Below are positions 50,528 through 59,117 of a DNA stretch of 64,000 nucleotides, in pieces; positions within the stretch are counted from its first letter, which is position 1, and every line of letters starts with the position of its first letter. The notes beneath the pieces were generated by a model. That model ran no database searches, had not been told where the DNA came from, and saw only the letters and a list, made by a program, of their open reading frames with translations. The translations under genes and the position numbers were made by a program. The DNA comes from Neglectibacter timonensis (GTDB lineage: Bacteria; Bacillota; Clostridia; Oscillospirales; Acutalibacteraceae): NCBI RefSeq assembly GCF_900048895.1, contig NZ_LT160637.1, forward strand, positions 1 to 64,000, read 5' to 3'.

Positions 50528-52483
50528 GTGACAATTCGGGAAATCGCCGCTTTGGCGGGCGTTTCGGTTTCCACCGTATCAAAAATCCTCAATAAGAAGG
50601 ACGAGCACCTCAGCGCGGAAACCCGGGAACGAGTCTTGAAGCTGGTCAGGGAATACCACTACAGCCCCTATTCCGGCGTTCGCGCCGCAGTGCAGGCCCA
50701 GACAATGCTCCTGGGGGTGGCAGTCAACGGGAACCGGCCCCACGGCAGGCTGCTGGATTCCATCACGAAATATGCCGCAGAACGGGGATACTCCTGTGTG
50801 GTGACGGTTTCCGGCACGCCGGAGGAGGAGCTGCGGAATCTGAACGTCCTCAGGTCTCATCACGTGGACGGGATCCTTTGGGACAAGCTGGCCCAGTCCC
50901 TTCCTGCCTGCAGCGCGGCGCTGGAGGGGATCCCCGTGCGGAAAATGGCCTGCTGCGAGCCCCCTTCCCCGGAAAACAGCTGTATCGATTATGCAGGGCT
51001 TGCCTATCAGGCGGCGGCATATCTGATTGCGCAAAAGCACAGGAATATCCTCTGCGTGATCCCACAGGTATCGGGATATTCGGAACAGGCCTTTGTGCAG
51101 GGATACCGGCAGTGCCTGTTTGAGCATCAGGTTCCCTTTTCCCCGGACAGGGTCTGTGTCTGCGGAAAGGCGGGCCTTCCGGAGGGAAGGCTGTTGGAAA
51201 ATACCGCCGCACTCTGTTTTGATACAGAGCTGGCCGGCAGGGTTTATGAAGCCTGTTCCCGGAAAAATCGGAGGATTCCAAAATACCTGTCGGTACTCAG
51301 CCTGAGCGATGGGGAAAAGAGCCCCTTTTTTCCAGAGCTGTCCGTAATTCCCCTGCCCTATGACGCTCTGGCGCGCCATGTCTGTGACAGGCTCACCGCG
51401 GATGTGGAGGGGCGGCGGGTTCCGGAAACCGTTTTTGCCGCAGAGGCGCATTTGAGTGGGAATACCAGTGTGGATATCCCGCTCACCATGCGGAACAAAA
51501 AAATTGTGGTGGTGGGCCCCGTCAATATGGACACCGTCATCCCCCTGAAAAAGTTCCCGCAGATGGGGGAGACCACCCTGACGGAATCCAGGCTGATCGT
51601 GCCGGGAGGAAAGGGGCTCAACCAGGCGGTGGGGGTTGCAAAGCTGGATGCCGAGGCCTATCTCATCGGCAAAGTGGGCAAGGACTATGAGGGCGGCAAC
51701 CTATACGACTATCTCCAGACAAACGGTGTGAACACAGGCGGGGTTTCCCACACCTCCCAAGCGGCCACGGGTCACGCCTATGTCTACGTGCAGAAGGACG
51801 GGGAGAGCGGCATCGTGGTGTACAAGGGCGCCAACGGCCTGCTCACCGCCCAGGATATCCTGCAGAACGCGGCAGCCTTTGACAACGCCTCCTTCTGCCT
51901 GCTGCAGACAGAGGTGGGGCTGGACGCCGTGGAGGCAGCCGCAGGGCTGGCCTGTGAGCGGGGCGTGAAGCTTCTGCTCAAGCCTTCGGCCGTCTATGAG
52001 CTGAGGGATGAGCTGCTTCAAAAAACTTTTATCTTCCTGCCCAACGAAAAGGAAATCTCCTATTTTTGCCCTCCGGAGATGAGCTGCAAGGAAAAGGCCC
52101 GCTATTTTCTGGACCGGGGCGTCAAAAACGTCATTCTGACCATGGGCCGCAGCGGCTGCTATTGGGACGACGGCATCCATCAAGTCCATTTCCCGGCCGC
52201 TCCCTTTGAGGCGGTGGACACCACCGGAGCGGCGGACGCCTTTGCGGCAGCCCTTGCCGTCATGCTCTCCCAGAAAATGGATATGGAGACGGCGATCCGC
52301 AGCGCTACCTTTGCCGCCGGATTTTCCACCGCCAAGCAGGGGGTTCCCAATTCCCTTATCGACCGTTCCACCCTGGAATTTTATATGGGGAGGGAGTGCG
52401 GAGAAGGAGAAACTTCCCCGGCGCATCCCGGACAATTCAAGAAATCAGCACACAGTGCGAATCAAGGAGTAAGGAGTTTATAA
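50528..52483 (+). CDS. LacI-type regulator fused to a PfkB sugar kinase
   Basis: The 651-residue protein has a LacI HTH (TIREIAALAGVSVSTVSKIL, about 2-21), a LacI/GalR periplasmic-binding-like sensor (about 60-318), then a complete PfkB kinase (about 323-628). The kinase carries VVVGPVNMDTVIPL, the sugar loop PGGKGLNQAVG and the ATP/catalytic loop DTTGAADAFAAAL. The usual GAGD anion-hole motif reads GAAD here; the catalytic Asp is kept. Such a fusion is unusual: a regulator that may also phosphorylate its ligand. The start is GTG 50528 after AAAAAGGAGGG. It leads an operon with the ARH-like and ribokinase genes. Confidence 0.88.
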   Translation: MTIREIAALAGVSVSTVSKILNKKDEHLSAETRERVLKLVREYHYSPYSGVRAAVQAQTMLLGVAVNGNRPHGRLLDSITKYAAERGYSCVVTVSGTPEEELRNLNVLRSHHVDGILWDKLAQSLPACSAALEGIPVRKMACCEPPSPENSCIDYAGLAYQAAAYLIAQKHRNILCVIPQVSGYSEQAFVQGYRQCLFEHQVPFSPDRVCVCGKAGLPEGRLLENTAALCFDTELAGRVYEACSRKNRRIPKYLSVLSLSDGEKSPFFPELSVIPLPYDALARHVCDRLTADVEGRRVPETVFAAEAHLSGNTSVDIPLTMRNKKIVVVGPVNMDTVIPLKKFPQMGETTLTESRLIVPGGKGLNQAVGVAKLDAEAYLIGKVGKDYEGGNLYDYLQTNGVNTGGVSHTSQAATGHAYVYVQKDGESGIVVYKGANGLLTAQDILQNAAAFDNASFCLLQTEVGLDAVEAAAGLACERGVKLLLKPSAVYELRDELLQKTFIFLPNEKEISYFCPPEMSCKEKARYFLDRGVKNVILTMGRSGCYWDDGIHQVHFPAAPFEAVDTTGAADAFAAALAVMLSQKMDMETAIRSATFAAGFSTAKQGVPNSLIDRSTLEFYMGRECGEGETSPAHPGQFKKSAHSANQGVRSL

Positions 52484-52484
52484 C

Positions 52485-54617
52485 ATGAGTATTCCGAAGG
52501 ATTATTTCGAACGGGTCTATTCCGGCTGGCTGGGGAAGATCATCGGCATCCGGCTGGGCGCGCCCATTGAAGGCTGGAGCTACGAGCGCATCCGGAACAT
52601 CTACGGGGAGGTAACCGGTTATCCCGTAAGCTACAAGAATTTTGCGGCGGACGACGACAGCAACGGCCCCCTGTTTTTTATCCGGGCGCTGGAAGACTGC
52701 AAAGACCTTTCTGCGTTTTCCGCTTCCGACGTGGCAGACGCCCTGCTGAATTATGCGCCTTATGAGCATGGCTTTTTCTGGTGGGGAGGCTACGGCACCT
52801 CCACGGAGCACACCGCCTACCTGAATCTGAGAAACGGTATTCCCGCTCCCAGAAGCGGCAGCGTGGAACAGAACGGGGCCACCATGGCCGAGCAGATCGG
52901 CGGCCAGATTTTCATCGATCCCTGGGGCCTGGTAGCCCCGGGAAATCCGGAGCTGGCGGCAAAGCTGGCGGAGAAGGCAGCAAGCGTCACTCATGGCGGA
53001 AACGGGGTGTACGGCGGCGTCTTTATCGCCTGCTGCATCAGCCTGGCCTTTGTGGAGCAGGATATTCCCACCATCCTTCAGAAGGCGCTCACTTATATCC
53101 CGGAGGACTGCGAATACGCACGGGTAGTAAAAGCGGTGCAGGCCTTCCATAAGGAACATCCGGAGGATTGGCGCGCCTGCTTCCAGTATCTGCACGATAC
53201 TTTCGGTTACGACAAATATCCGGGCAACTGCCACATTATCCCCAACGCGGGTGTCATCATCCTGGCGCTGCTTTACGGAAACCACGATTTTTCCCGTACG
53301 CTCAACATCTGCAACATGTGCGGCTGGGATACGGATTGCAACGTAGGAAACACCGGCTGCATCATGGGCGTGCTCTGCGGCCTGGAAGGAATCGACTTCG
53401 ATAAGTGGCGTGCGCCCATCAATGATTTTCTGGCCTGTTCCAGCGTCATTCCCTCCCTCAACGCGGTGGATGTTCCCTTCGGCGCCAGCTATTTTGCCAA
53501 AATGGCTTACCGGCTCGCCGGGGAGGAGCTTCCGGTGGAATGGAAGGAAATCCTCACGGAAAAAATAGATTCCTGCCATTTCGAATATCCCGGCAGCACC
53601 CATGCCATCCGCTGCCGCGGGGAAAGCGGCATGTACCGCATTCAGAACACGGAAGAGGAAGCGCGCAGCGGCAGGCGTTCCCTGAAGGTCACCGCCTGCA
53701 ACAGCGAGGCGGGACAGGAAAATTTCTTTTACAAACAGACCTATTACCGTCCTGAGGATTTCGACGATTCCCGGTATGATCCTTTCTTCTCACCCCTTGT
53801 CTATCCCGGCCAGACCGTGCATCTCAGCGTCATGCCCTGCCCTGCGGGAAACGGCATGACCTGCGACGTGCAGATCTATGCGAAGAATGGGGCGACCGGC
53901 GAGCTGATCCGCGGGGAAAAGATTGTCTCCGGAGAGAAAAAATGGTATGACCTCTCCCTGCAGCTGCCGGACAATCTGGACGGTTATATCAGCGAGACCG
54001 GCGTTATCGTCAGCGGAGTGGCGGGCGGCTTCGCCTCTTCCGACCTGACAGTCTACCTGGATGAGCTTTACTACGACGGCGCGCCCTGCTACCGCATCGA
54101 TTTCTCCAAAACCGCAGTGGAGGATTGGGGACACCTGCATCTGGAAATCGCCCAGTTTGGAAAGCTCAAGGGGCACAGCTACCTGGACGGCAGCTATCTC
54201 AGCCTCTCCTGCGGTGATTTTGCCGAGATGTACACGGGCGGTTATCACTGGAAGGATTACAGCCTCTCCTGCGTGCTGAAGCCGTTGACCGGAGAGGAGC
54301 ACTTCCTCAACGTGCGGGTACAGGGCGCCATGCGTTCCTATGCGGGAGGCTTTACCGCCGAAGGCAGGCTCTGCCTGAAGAAGAACTGCAGCGGGTACCA
54401 GACGCTGTGTGAGACGGCGTTTCCATGGGAAGCCGGCAAGGAATATGCCCTTACCCTTACGGCGGAAGGAAACCGCATCGCCCTGGCGGTGGACGGGAAA
54501 GAACTGCTCGCCTGCACCGATGAAGAGTCACCGTATCTCACCGGCAGCGTGGGCATGTCCGTGACAGACGGCAGCCACTGCCTGTACCGGGATCTCGCAG
54601 TCTGCGGGAAGGAGTGA
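52485..54617 (+). CDS. ADP-ribosylglycohydrolase-superfamily protein with C-terminal lectin-like domain
   Basis: The 710-residue protein has an ARH fold in its first 350 residues: GRLG-like KIIGIRLGAPIEGW (about 15-28), the metal ligands FAADDDSNGP (about 47-56), ASVTHGGNGVYGG (about 166-178), and the second metal motif MCGWDTDCNVGNTGCIMG (about 278-295). The remaining 350 residues look beta-rich, ending in a LamG/DUF1080-like sandwich (YLTLTAEGNRIALAVDGKEL-like). ARH enzymes cleave O- or N-linked ADP-ribose; related proteins act on other ribosides. No signal peptide. It starts 1 bp after the LacI-PfkB stop. Confidence 0.8.
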   Translation: MSIPKDYFERVYSGWLGKIIGIRLGAPIEGWSYERIRNIYGEVTGYPVSYKNFAADDDSNGPLFFIRALEDCKDLSAFSASDVADALLNYAPYEHGFFWWGGYGTSTEHTAYLNLRNGIPAPRSGSVEQNGATMAEQIGGQIFIDPWGLVAPGNPELAAKLAEKAASVTHGGNGVYGGVFIACCISLAFVEQDIPTILQKALTYIPEDCEYARVVKAVQAFHKEHPEDWRACFQYLHDTFGYDKYPGNCHIIPNAGVIILALLYGNHDFSRTLNICNMCGWDTDCNVGNTGCIMGVLCGLEGIDFDKWRAPINDFLACSSVIPSLNAVDVPFGASYFAKMAYRLAGEELPVEWKEILTEKIDSCHFEYPGSTHAIRCRGESGMYRIQNTEEEARSGRRSLKVTACNSEAGQENFFYKQTYYRPEDFDDSRYDPFFSPLVYPGQTVHLSVMPCPAGNGMTCDVQIYAKNGATGELIRGEKIVSGEKKWYDLSLQLPDNLDGYISETGVIVSGVAGGFASSDLTVYLDELYYDGAPCYRIDFSKTAVEDWGHLHLEIAQFGKLKGHSYLDGSYLSLSCGDFAEMYTGGYHWKDYSLSCVLKPLTGEEHFLNVRVQGAMRSYAGGFTAEGRLCLKKNCSGYQTLCETAFPWEAGKEYALTLTAEGNRIALAVDGKELLACTDEESPYLTGSVGMSVTDGSHCLYRDLAVCGKE

Positions 54618-54622
54618 GAAGG

Positions 54623-55525
54623 ATGAAGAGAATTCTGATTATCGGCAGCATGAATATGGATTTTGTCTTTCAGGTGCACCACATGCCCGCCGTGGGAGAA
54701 ACCGTGCTCACCGGCGACCTTACCTTTATTCCCGGGGGCAAGGGAGCAAACCAGGCCTATGCAGCCGGAAAGCTGGGCGGAAATGTGGCGATGCTTGGAG
54801 CCGTGGGAGATGACGAACACGGACGCAGCCTGTGTGATAACCTTGCCTCTGTAGGGGTGGATGTCTCCCAAATCCGCAGGGTACAGGGCGTCAGCACAGG
54901 GGTGGCCTTTATCGGCGTCAACGCGGAAGGAAACAACAGCATCATTGTAGTCCAGGGAGCGAACCGCTGCGTGGACCAGGCATATCTGGAGGAAAACCAC
55001 AGTTTGCTGGAGGCCTGCGACATTGTGGTCATGCAGCTGGAAATCCCTCTGGATTCCGTGATGTATGCGGCCAAGGAGGCAAAGCGTCTCGGGAAGACCG
55101 TAATCCTGGACCCGGCCCCCGCTGTGCGCCTTCCCGAAGAGCTGTATCAAAATGTGGACATCGTAAAACCCAATGAGGTGGAGCTGGGCGAGCTGCTAGG
55201 CGACCCGGAGGCCCACCGGCGCCTGGAGGAATCCTGCAAAAGGCTGCTGGATTTGGGCGCCAAAAACGTCATCGTCACCCTGGGCGGGGAGGGCTGCTGC
55301 CTTTGCAGAGAAGACGGGCAGTGCAAAAGATTCTATGCGGACAAAACCGTAAAGGTGGTGGACACTACCGCCGCGGGCGACAGCTTCACAGCGGCCATAG
55401 CCTTGGCGCTGGCCGAGGACCGGTCCCTGGAGGAGGCTGTGGAATTCGCCACCAAGGTTTCCAATATTGTAGTGACCCGGAAAGGGGCGCAGACCTCCAT
55501 CCCTTCCCGGGATGAGGTGAAGTGA
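54623..55525 (+). CDS. rbsK: Ribokinase-like PfkB carbohydrate kinase
   Basis: The 300-residue protein has ILIIGSMNMDFVFQVHHMP (about 4-22), PGGKGANQAYAAGKLGG (about 40-56), and the catalytic loop VVDTTAAGDSFTAAIALALA (about 253-272), all matching ribokinase. It phosphorylates D-ribose or a similar sugar with ATP. I start at ATG 54623, about 8 bp after AAGGAG; the frame also opens with GTG 54614 overlapping the upstream stop. Third gene of the operon; ribose released by the ARH-like enzyme is the obvious substrate candidate. Confidence 0.85.
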   Translation: MKRILIIGSMNMDFVFQVHHMPAVGETVLTGDLTFIPGGKGANQAYAAGKLGGNVAMLGAVGDDEHGRSLCDNLASVGVDVSQIRRVQGVSTGVAFIGVNAEGNNSIIVVQGANRCVDQAYLEENHSLLEACDIVVMQLEIPLDSVMYAAKEAKRLGKTVILDPAPAVRLPEELYQNVDIVKPNEVELGELLGDPEAHRRLEESCKRLLDLGAKNVIVTLGGEGCCLCREDGQCKRFYADKTVKVVDTTAAGDSFTAAIALALAEDRSLEEAVEFATKVSNIVVTRKGAQTSIPSRDEVK

Positions 55526-55600
55526 AATACTTGTCTGCACTGGTTCTTACAGAATAAATCAAACTATCAATAAAAATTTAAAATATTTTCCAAAAAAGTA

Positions 55601-55629
55601 TTGCCTCATTCCGCTGTTTGGGTTATGAT
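55601..55629 (+). promoter_or_regulatory. Promoter of the nitroreductase gene
   Basis: TTGCCT, a 17-bp spacer and TATGAT lie 57 bp before the GTG start. Confidence 0.6.
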
Positions 55630-55640
55630 AGGAAAAGAAT

Positions 55641-55659
55641 GTATACTGATTAAGTATAC
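55641..55659. promoter_or_regulatory. Palindromic operator candidate before the nitroreductase gene
   Basis: GTATACT-gatta-AGTATAC is a perfect 7-bp inverted repeat with a 5-bp centre, 12 bp beyond the -10 box. Confidence 0.55.
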
Positions 55660-55686
55660 TTTAATTTAAAAATGAGGTGATCCTTC

Positions 55687-56190
55687 GTGAATGTCATGGA
55701 AGCCCTTGCGGGCAGAACAAGTGTAAGGCACTATAAGTCTCAGCCGGTTGAAGCGGAAAAGAGAGAACAGGTGGCCAATGCTTTCCGTCTGGCCCCATCG
55801 GCCAGAAACCTGCAGAACTGGAAGCTGCTCTGGGTGGAGAGCCCCGAACGCAAGGCAAAGCTGCGGCAGGCTTCCGCCGGAAAATCCGCCATGCTGGAGG
55901 AGGCGCCTGCAGTCCTGGTGGCAGTGGGGTACAGCCAGGATGTAATGACCAACAGCCACCGGGTGGATACTACCGACATATCCATCGCCATGAGCTACGC
56001 CATCCTGGAAGCCTACGAGCTGGGCCTGGGGACCTGCTGGATGGCAAGCTACAGTGAAGAGGAAGTAAAAAAAGCGCTTGGCCTGCCGGAGGGGATCAGC
56101 GTTGTGGCGATCTCCCCTATCGGCTATCCGGCGGAAGAAAAGACCGTGAGGCCCAGAAAGCCGCTGAAGGAAGTATTCCAGGTACTTTAA
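55687..56190 (+). CDS. Nitroreductase-family protein
   Basis: The 167-residue protein has the small FMN-nitroreductase fold: RTSVRHYKSQPVEAEKREQV (about 9-28), APSARNLQNWKLLWV (about 36-50), SYAILEAYELGLGTCWMASY (about 103-122) and GYPAEEKTVRPRKPLKEVF at the end. It probably reduces quinones, flavins or nitro compounds with NAD(P)H. GTG 55687 follows GAGGTGATCC. It is monocistronic, ending before a strong terminator. Confidence 0.88.
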   Translation: MNVMEALAGRTSVRHYKSQPVEAEKREQVANAFRLAPSARNLQNWKLLWVESPERKAKLRQASAGKSAMLEEAPAVLVAVGYSQDVMTNSHRVDTTDISIAMSYAILEAYELGLGTCWMASYSEEEVKKALGLPEGISVVAISPIGYPAEEKTVRPRKPLKEVFQVL

Positions 56191-56224
56191 GCGGAAGAAT
56201 CAAGGTTCGCGGATGAGTGCGGAA

Positions 56225-56266
56225 GGACAGGCCGCCCCTTTCTACAGGGGCGGCCTGTCCCATGTT
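56225..56266 (+). terminator. Nitroreductase terminator
   Basis: A 15-bp perfect stem GGACAGGCCGCCCCT / AGGGGCGGCCTGTCC with a 6-nt loop; the tail is CATGTTTTG. Confidence 0.85.
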
Positions 56267-56374
56267 TTGCCTGGAAATCCACAGATACCGGCGCAACAGC
56301 AGCCCAGAAAGGCAATCCGAATTTTTACACAAAAAACAGCGCGTTATCAGGAAAAATTCCCCTTATCTGAAGCC

Positions 56375-56403
56375 TTGCGCTTTCCTTTGCTTTTGTGTAA
56401 TAT
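56375..56403 (+). promoter_or_regulatory. Promoter of the MATE gene
   Basis: TTGCGC, a 17-bp spacer and TAATAT lie 45 bp before ATG 56448. Confidence 0.55.
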
Positions 56404-56447
56404 GGTGGTGTTTCTCGATTCGCAATCTCGCCTGGAAAGGGGCTTTT

Positions 56448-57785
56448 ATGACAAAGGATATGACCTCCGGCTCTCCCATGAAGCATGTGCTGAGCTTTAC
56501 CATCCCGCTGATCTTTGGAAACCTGTTTCAGCAGTTTTACTCTATGGTGGATACGATCATCGTAGGCCGCCTGCTGGGTACAGGCCCACTGGCTGCGGTG
56601 GGTTCCACCGGATCCATTAATTTTTTTATCATCGGTTTCTGCCTGGGCATCTGTTCCGGCTTTTCCATTCCGGTGGCACAGCGCTTCGGCTCGAAGGATT
56701 TTTCCGACCTGAAGCGTTTTGTGGGGAATATTATCTGGCTTTCCGCCGCCTTTTCCGTGCTCATGACCCTGCTCACGGTTGCGCTGTGCCGCCCCATTCT
56801 GGAATGGATGTCCACCCCGGCGGATATCATCAACGATGCCTACAGCTACATTGTGGTCATCTTCTGGGGGATTCCTTTTATTGTTTTCTATAATGTCCTG
56901 GCCGGGCTGCTGCGGGCAGTGGGGGACAGCCGTACGCCGGTGTTTTTTCTGGTGGCCGCTTCGCTGCTCAACATCGGCTTGGATTTTCTGCTGGTGCTGG
57001 TAATCCCAATGGGCGTGGCGGGTACCGCTTGGGCCACGGTGATCTCCCAGGCGGTTTCAGGGCTGGGCTGTTTCCTCTTCATCCTGAAAAAAATGCCCCT
57101 GCTGCACGTGGGACGGGAGGACTTGAAGCCCAGGCCCCGGTACATGAAGCGGCTGTGCGGTATGGGGCTTCCCATGGGGCTGCAGACCTCCATTACTGCG
57201 GTGGGAAACGTGATTCTGCAGACCTCTGTCAACGGCCTGGGCTCTGTGGCGGTGGCTTCAGTGACGGCTGCCAGTAAACTTTCCTCCTTCTTTTCCACCG
57301 CAACGGATTCCTTGGGGGTCACTATGTCCACCTACGCCGGGCAGAATATCGGCGCCGGCAAGCCGGAACGTATTGGGAAGGGCCTAAAAGCCGGTATGTT
57401 CATCGGCAGCATCTATTCCGTTCTGGCGCTGGGCATTACCTTCTTTTTCGGAAAATCACTGGTGCATCTGTTTGTGGAAGGGAGCCAAGAAGTCATTATC
57501 AATCAGGCCTACCAGTACATGCTGGTAAACGCCTTGTTTTTTATCCCCCTGACCGGCGTCAATGCAATCCGGCTTTTGATTCAGGGTATGGGCTACAGCA
57601 AACTGGCCATGTTCGCCGGTGTGTTTGAAATGGTGGCCAGAGGTGTTACCGGTTTGGTTCTGGTACCGGCATTTGGTTTTATCGCTGCCTGCTTTGCCAG
57701 CCCGATTGCCTGGATCATGGCGGATTCATTCCTGATCCTCGCCTACCGCAGGGTGATGAAACAAGTGCGCCGTTGGGGAAAGTGA
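56448..57785 (+). CDS. MATE-family efflux transporter
   Basis: The 445-residue protein has twelve membrane helices in two MatE repeats. The first begins MKHVLSFTIPLIFGNLFQQFY and contains VDTIIVGRLLG. The second, around residue 235, has PMGLQTSITAVGNVILQTSV. It exports cationic drugs or metabolites by Na+ or H+ antiport. The start is ATG 56448 after GGAAAGGGG, where the family N-terminus begins; the upstream frame is spurious. Confidence 0.92.
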   Translation: MTKDMTSGSPMKHVLSFTIPLIFGNLFQQFYSMVDTIIVGRLLGTGPLAAVGSTGSINFFIIGFCLGICSGFSIPVAQRFGSKDFSDLKRFVGNIIWLSAAFSVLMTLLTVALCRPILEWMSTPADIINDAYSYIVVIFWGIPFIVFYNVLAGLLRAVGDSRTPVFFLVAASLLNIGLDFLLVLVIPMGVAGTAWATVISQAVSGLGCFLFILKKMPLLHVGREDLKPRPRYMKRLCGMGLPMGLQTSITAVGNVILQTSVNGLGSVAVASVTAASKLSSFFSTATDSLGVTMSTYAGQNIGAGKPERIGKGLKAGMFIGSIYSVLALGITFFFGKSLVHLFVEGSQEVIINQAYQYMLVNALFFIPLTGVNAIRLLIQGMGYSKLAMFAGVFEMVARGVTGLVLVPAFGFIAACFASPIAWIMADSFLILAYRRVMKQVRRWGK

Positions 57786-57876
57786 CGGCACTGCAGGCAG
57801 TCACGGAACAATTCAAGCCGGATGGCTTGGCTTTTACCTGGAAATAAATAATTGGTTGGGAAAGGATGGGCGCGAT

Positions 57877-58983
57877 ATGCTGCGAGAGTATGCTTTCAAT
57901 GAAGTGGGGAGCCTGAAGGTACACGGCCGTACAAACGGCTGTCTGAACCCTCTGACGCTGTTCTGGACTGCATCAGGCTTTGAAGTCAATGTCACAGGCT
58001 CTGAGCTGTGGATGGAAGTGGAGGGAGACTACAGCGTTCAGGAGCCTTGGATCAGCACAAGGATCAACGGCGCCTGGGTCAGCCGTCAGATGGTGAACCG
58101 GGGAAGGCAATGGATTTGCCTGTTCCGGGGAAGAAATCCCAAAACAGTGAAAAATGTCCGGATTCTCAAGGATATGCAGGCCATGTCCGAGGACCCGGAC
58201 CATCTGCTCCAGGTACTTGCGCTTCGCACGAACGGTGCGTTCCTGCCGGTACCGGAAAAGGCGCTGCGGCTGGAATTTATCGGGGACAGCATCACCTCCG
58301 GCGAAGGGGCTATCGGAGCCCGGGAAGAAGAGGATTGGGTTGCCATGCTGTTCTCTGCGGAGAACGACTACGCCGTGATGACGGGCGACAGGATGGATGC
58401 AGATGTCCGCCTTCTCTCTCAAAGCGGCTGGGGCGTCTTGACCGCCTGGGACAATAACCCCCACGGAGCGTTCCCTTCCTGCTATGAGGAGGTGTGCGGT
58501 CTGTTGTCCGGCCAGCGGAATGCAGACCTGGGAGCACACCAAGTCAATGACTTTGGAGCCTGGCAGCCCCATGCGGTCATCATAAATCTGGGTACAAACG
58601 ACTGCGGCGCCTTTTCCTCCCCCGAGTGGAGGGACGAGGCTTCAGGAGAGACCTTCCAGCAGCGCCGCCTGGAAGACGGCAGCTTTTGCCCAGAGGACCT
58701 GCGGCGTTTTCAGCTGGCGGTCATCGCCTTTTTGCGGAAGCTGCGCCTAAAAAATCCGGACTCTTACTTGCTGTGGGTCTGCGGGATGCTTGGCAACGAG
58801 CTCTGTCCGGCTATTTCCGAAGCAGTGGAGGAATACTGCCAAGAGTCGGGAGACCGCAGGGCCTCCTTCTTTGAGCTGACAGATGCTGTGGATCTCCGCG
58901 GAGCACGCAATCATCCCGGACGGGGCGCCCACGAGCTGGCTGCCCGGGAACTGGCAGAAAAGCTGACCCAGCTTTTGTCCTGA
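57877..58983 (+). CDS. SGNH-hydrolase/CE2-like esterase
   Basis: The 368-residue protein has an N-terminal beta-rich domain (about 1-130) and a C-terminal SGNH domain with the catalytic Ser in EFIGDSITSGEG (about 132-143), the oxyanion Asn in INLGTNDCGAF, and NHPGRGAHELAARELAE near the end with the catalytic His. A jelly-roll plus SGNH layout is that of carbohydrate esterase family 2 deacetylases. There is no signal peptide, so it would act on imported oligosaccharides. ATG 57877 follows AAAGGAT. Confidence 0.82.
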   Translation: MLREYAFNEVGSLKVHGRTNGCLNPLTLFWTASGFEVNVTGSELWMEVEGDYSVQEPWISTRINGAWVSRQMVNRGRQWICLFRGRNPKTVKNVRILKDMQAMSEDPDHLLQVLALRTNGAFLPVPEKALRLEFIGDSITSGEGAIGAREEEDWVAMLFSAENDYAVMTGDRMDADVRLLSQSGWGVLTAWDNNPHGAFPSCYEEVCGLLSGQRNADLGAHQVNDFGAWQPHAVIINLGTNDCGAFSSPEWRDEASGETFQQRRLEDGSFCPEDLRRFQLAVIAFLRKLRLKNPDSYLLWVCGMLGNELCPAISEAVEEYCQESGDRRASFFELTDAVDLRGARNHPGRGAHELAARELAEKLTQLLS

Positions 58984-59117
58984 GGCGTCTTTCCTCCGGG
59001 AATTCCGGAAAGAAAGCCTTAAACTCTCTCGGATAACTGACAAAACACATCCAGTTTATGACAGAAATACCGCCTGATTTTCGTTATAATGAAGAAAAAC
59101 GAAAGCTGGGAAGGACT

